A stretch of 6,646 bases of DNA from an uncultured Varibaculum sp. (GTDB taxonomy: Bacteria > Actinomycetota > Actinomycetes > Actinomycetales > Actinomycetaceae): the NCBI GenBank assembly GCA_947253735.1, contig CAMYAU010000080.1, positions 1-6,646 of the forward strand. Direction: 5' to 3'. Shown here in pieces: positions 5,787-6,646 of the stretch (within the stretch, counting starts at the first letter, position 1; every line of letters starts with the position of its first letter). The notes under the pieces were generated by a model. That model had not been told where the DNA came from. It saw only the letters and a list, made by a program, of their open reading frames with translations, and did no database searches. Position numbers and translations under genes: made by a program.

Positions 5787-6421
5787 TTGCACCTCCTGAT
5801 CCCGATACCACCAGAAATACCGGCTGCGCCGATACCGATAGCGGCCATAACCCCGGCTCCGGTAATAGCTAATTGCTTAGGCAATGGGGGCGTGTCAGGT
5901 TTGGCTGGTGGGGCAGGTTTTTCTGGCACCCCGATCTCTTCTGCCTCAATTTTGATTTCTACTACCGCTTTTTGCGGGCCAGCATTTGCCCTGTTCCCAC
6001 TGGTGGCTTCAAAGTCAAACTTGTAGTCTAGCGGGGTAGTAACCGCGCTAGAGCTAGTCAGCTGCGCTCCGTCAATATCTTTTAGCGGCAGCGGGCTAGT
6101 CATATCTTTTACCGGCGTACCGTTTACCGTTAAATCTTTGAAGAAGTTATCTTTGCCGCCATCCAAAATAGATTTCTGGGTAGCCTTCAAACGAATTTTC
6201 TTGCCTGTTTGGTTGCAGACCTGGAAGGTTTTCTTTTCCTCAATCCCTGGCGCAATAGTGCCGCCCTCTAGTATCGGCACCTTAGCTATATATGCCCCGC
6301 CATCACGTACAAAGTCAGCGACTGAGCTTTTTACACCTTGGTCGGTGAAAGATATGTCGTAGTCTGCCCCGCCACAGCCACCAGCTGCTAGGGCTGCCGA
6401 TAGCATGATTGCGCTAAGCAT
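5783..6421 (-). CDS. Exported LAxTG-anchored surface protein, candidate SipW-type substrate
   Basis: This is a 212-aa cell-envelope protein. Residues 1-15 are a short hydrophobic export signal (MLSAIMLSAALAAGG) with no basic n-region; C16 makes a poor lipobox. The body has 'DISFTDQG' (22-29), then 'APG...KKTFQVCNQTGKKIRLKATQ', reminiscent of TasA/camelysin-type proteins exported by SipW peptidases (PG....F.V.N.G). A Pro-rich stalk (165-182) leads to LAITG (184-188), a helix at about 189-207 and the tail RRCK, a complete sorting signal of the LAxTG type used by class E sortases. The only in-frame start is ATG 6421, because a TAA lies two codons upstream; Shine-Dalgarno support is weak. It overlaps the peptidase gene by 8 nt and the 4-TM gene by 4 nt. 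No sortase gene is visible. Confidence 0.65.
   Translation of the reverse strand: MLSAIMLSAALAAGGCGGADYDISFTDQGVKSSVADFVRDGGAYIAKVPILEGGTIAPGIEEKKTFQVCNQTGKKIRLKATQKSILDGGKDNFFKDLTVNGTPVKDMTSPLPLKDIDGAQLTSSSAVTTPLDYKFDFEATSGNRANAGPQKAVVEIKIEAEEIGVPEKPAPPAKPDTPPLPKQLAITGAGVMAAIGIGAAGISGGIGIRRCK
5784..5797 (-). promoter_or_regulatory. Strong RBS fixing the 4-TM gene start
   Basis: AGGAGG at 5797-5792 is followed by TGCAA and GTG at 5786-5784. The 5-nt spacing is ideal for this GTG and impossible for the outer GTG at 5792-5790, which uses the last G of AGGAGG. Confidence 0.75.
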
Positions 6422-6646
6422 CTTTTATGTGCCTGCCTTTCTTCGAGGACTTGAGTAGAGACAACCCCACTAGGGCGAGGGAGAAAATACCTGCCCCGAT
6501 CTGGTAAGGGCGGTGGTAAACCCCGTACTGACTGAATACGTCTGCCACAACCCCTCGCACCTGGGATCGGTTAATAGAGGCATCATCTGCTCCGTTAGCG
6601 TCTCCTCTAGTGGTAAGAGTTTGCCCGCCAGCATTTACCGCTACCA
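6414..6646 (-). CDS. SipW/ER-type signal peptidase I, C-terminal part
   Basis: The last 76 codons of a gene enter from the right edge and end at TAG 6416-6414. The fragment has LTTRGDANGADDASINRSQV (residues 10-29), followed by VRGVVADVFSQYG. This is the 'T+GDaN...D...v....v.G' block near the C-terminus of archaeal/ER-type signal peptidases, the group that includes Bacillus SipW. A membrane helix (about 49-64) and a basic tail (KSSKKGRHIKD) follow, as in that family. The catalytic Ser and His blocks lie outside the window and cannot be checked. It overlaps the LAITG gene by 8 nt, so the peptidase and its probable substrate are co-expressed. No Shine-Dalgarno or promoter is visible because the start is missing. 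Confidence 0.75.
   Translation of the reverse strand, partial: VAVNAGGQTLTTRGDANGADDASINRSQVRGVVADVFSQYGVYHRPYQIGAGIFSLALVGLSLLKSSKKGRHIKDA

Noticed and set aside
5790..5792. Outer GTG as the start of the 4-TM gene
   Set aside because: Its first base is the last G of AGGAGG, so the ribosome could not use both; GTG 5786 has a 5-nt spacer.
5787..6362. Plus-strand frames opposite the LAITG protein gene
   Set aside because: They are antisense to a gene with a signal peptide, stalk and sorting signal; Pro/Ala composition is expected of the complement.
1..6646. CRISPR array, tRNA, integrase, transposase or attachment site
   Set aside because: No spaced repeat series, cloverleaf or CCA-type end, recombinase motif or paired ends were found on reading both strands.

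Overview
This window looks like part of an integrative/conjugative element, or a conjugative plasmid, from a moderate-GC actinobacterium. Actinomycetaceae-like genera such as Varibaculum, Gleimia, Mobiluncus or Actinobaculum relatives would fit, but the genus is inference. The evidence is a leftward actinobacterial-type type IV secretion (T4SS) gene set, frequent GTG starts, 4-nt stop/start overlaps, and a neighbouring cell-surface operon with an actinobacterial LAxTG sorting signal. All identifications rest on reading the sequence and recalled family patterns; no database search was run.

Left module (1-3480, minus strand, read right to left). The order is a DUF6668-like protein with a degenerate P-loop, a small two-helix membrane protein (VirB2/DUF6112-like pilin candidate), a single-pass exported protein of about 240 aa (DUF8175-like, VirB8/TcpC-type position), a TrbL/VirB6-like polytopic channel protein with a long Gly/Ala/Ser tail, and the first 22 codons of an SCO6880-like gene running off the left edge. 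The genes overlap or nearly touch, so this is one transcriptional unit that would build the membrane part of a mating-pair apparatus.

Middle (3481-3934). A short divergent promoter region separates the T4SS operon from a rightward 107-aa hypothetical gene. A TATATA box that reads the same on both strands sits exactly where a leaderless GTG start would need it on the left and where a 30-nt leader would begin on the right. After the 107-aa gene lies a perfect 29-bp palindrome, between two convergent transcription units.

Right module (3935-6646, minus strand). Four overlapping genes form a second operon: the C-terminus of an ER/SipW-type signal peptidase I (cut by the right edge), a 212-aa exported beta-rich protein ending in LAITG plus membrane helix plus basic tail (sortase class E style), a 153-aa four-helix membrane protein made of a duplicated hairpin, and a 465-aa secreted adhesin-like protein ending in a short DUF11/DUF7507-like domain with no wall anchor. 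The likely job is making and exporting a surface or extracellular structure, possibly an attachment factor carried with the conjugation genes. This SipW + LAxTG + duplicated 4-TM + anchorless adhesin cassette is the most interesting content of the window.

Shine-Dalgarno placement argues for moving two starts downstream of the longest reading frame: the 4-TM gene to the GTG at 5786 and the adhesin to the ATG at 5332. I see no tRNA, rRNA, CRISPR array, transposase, integrase or attachment site.
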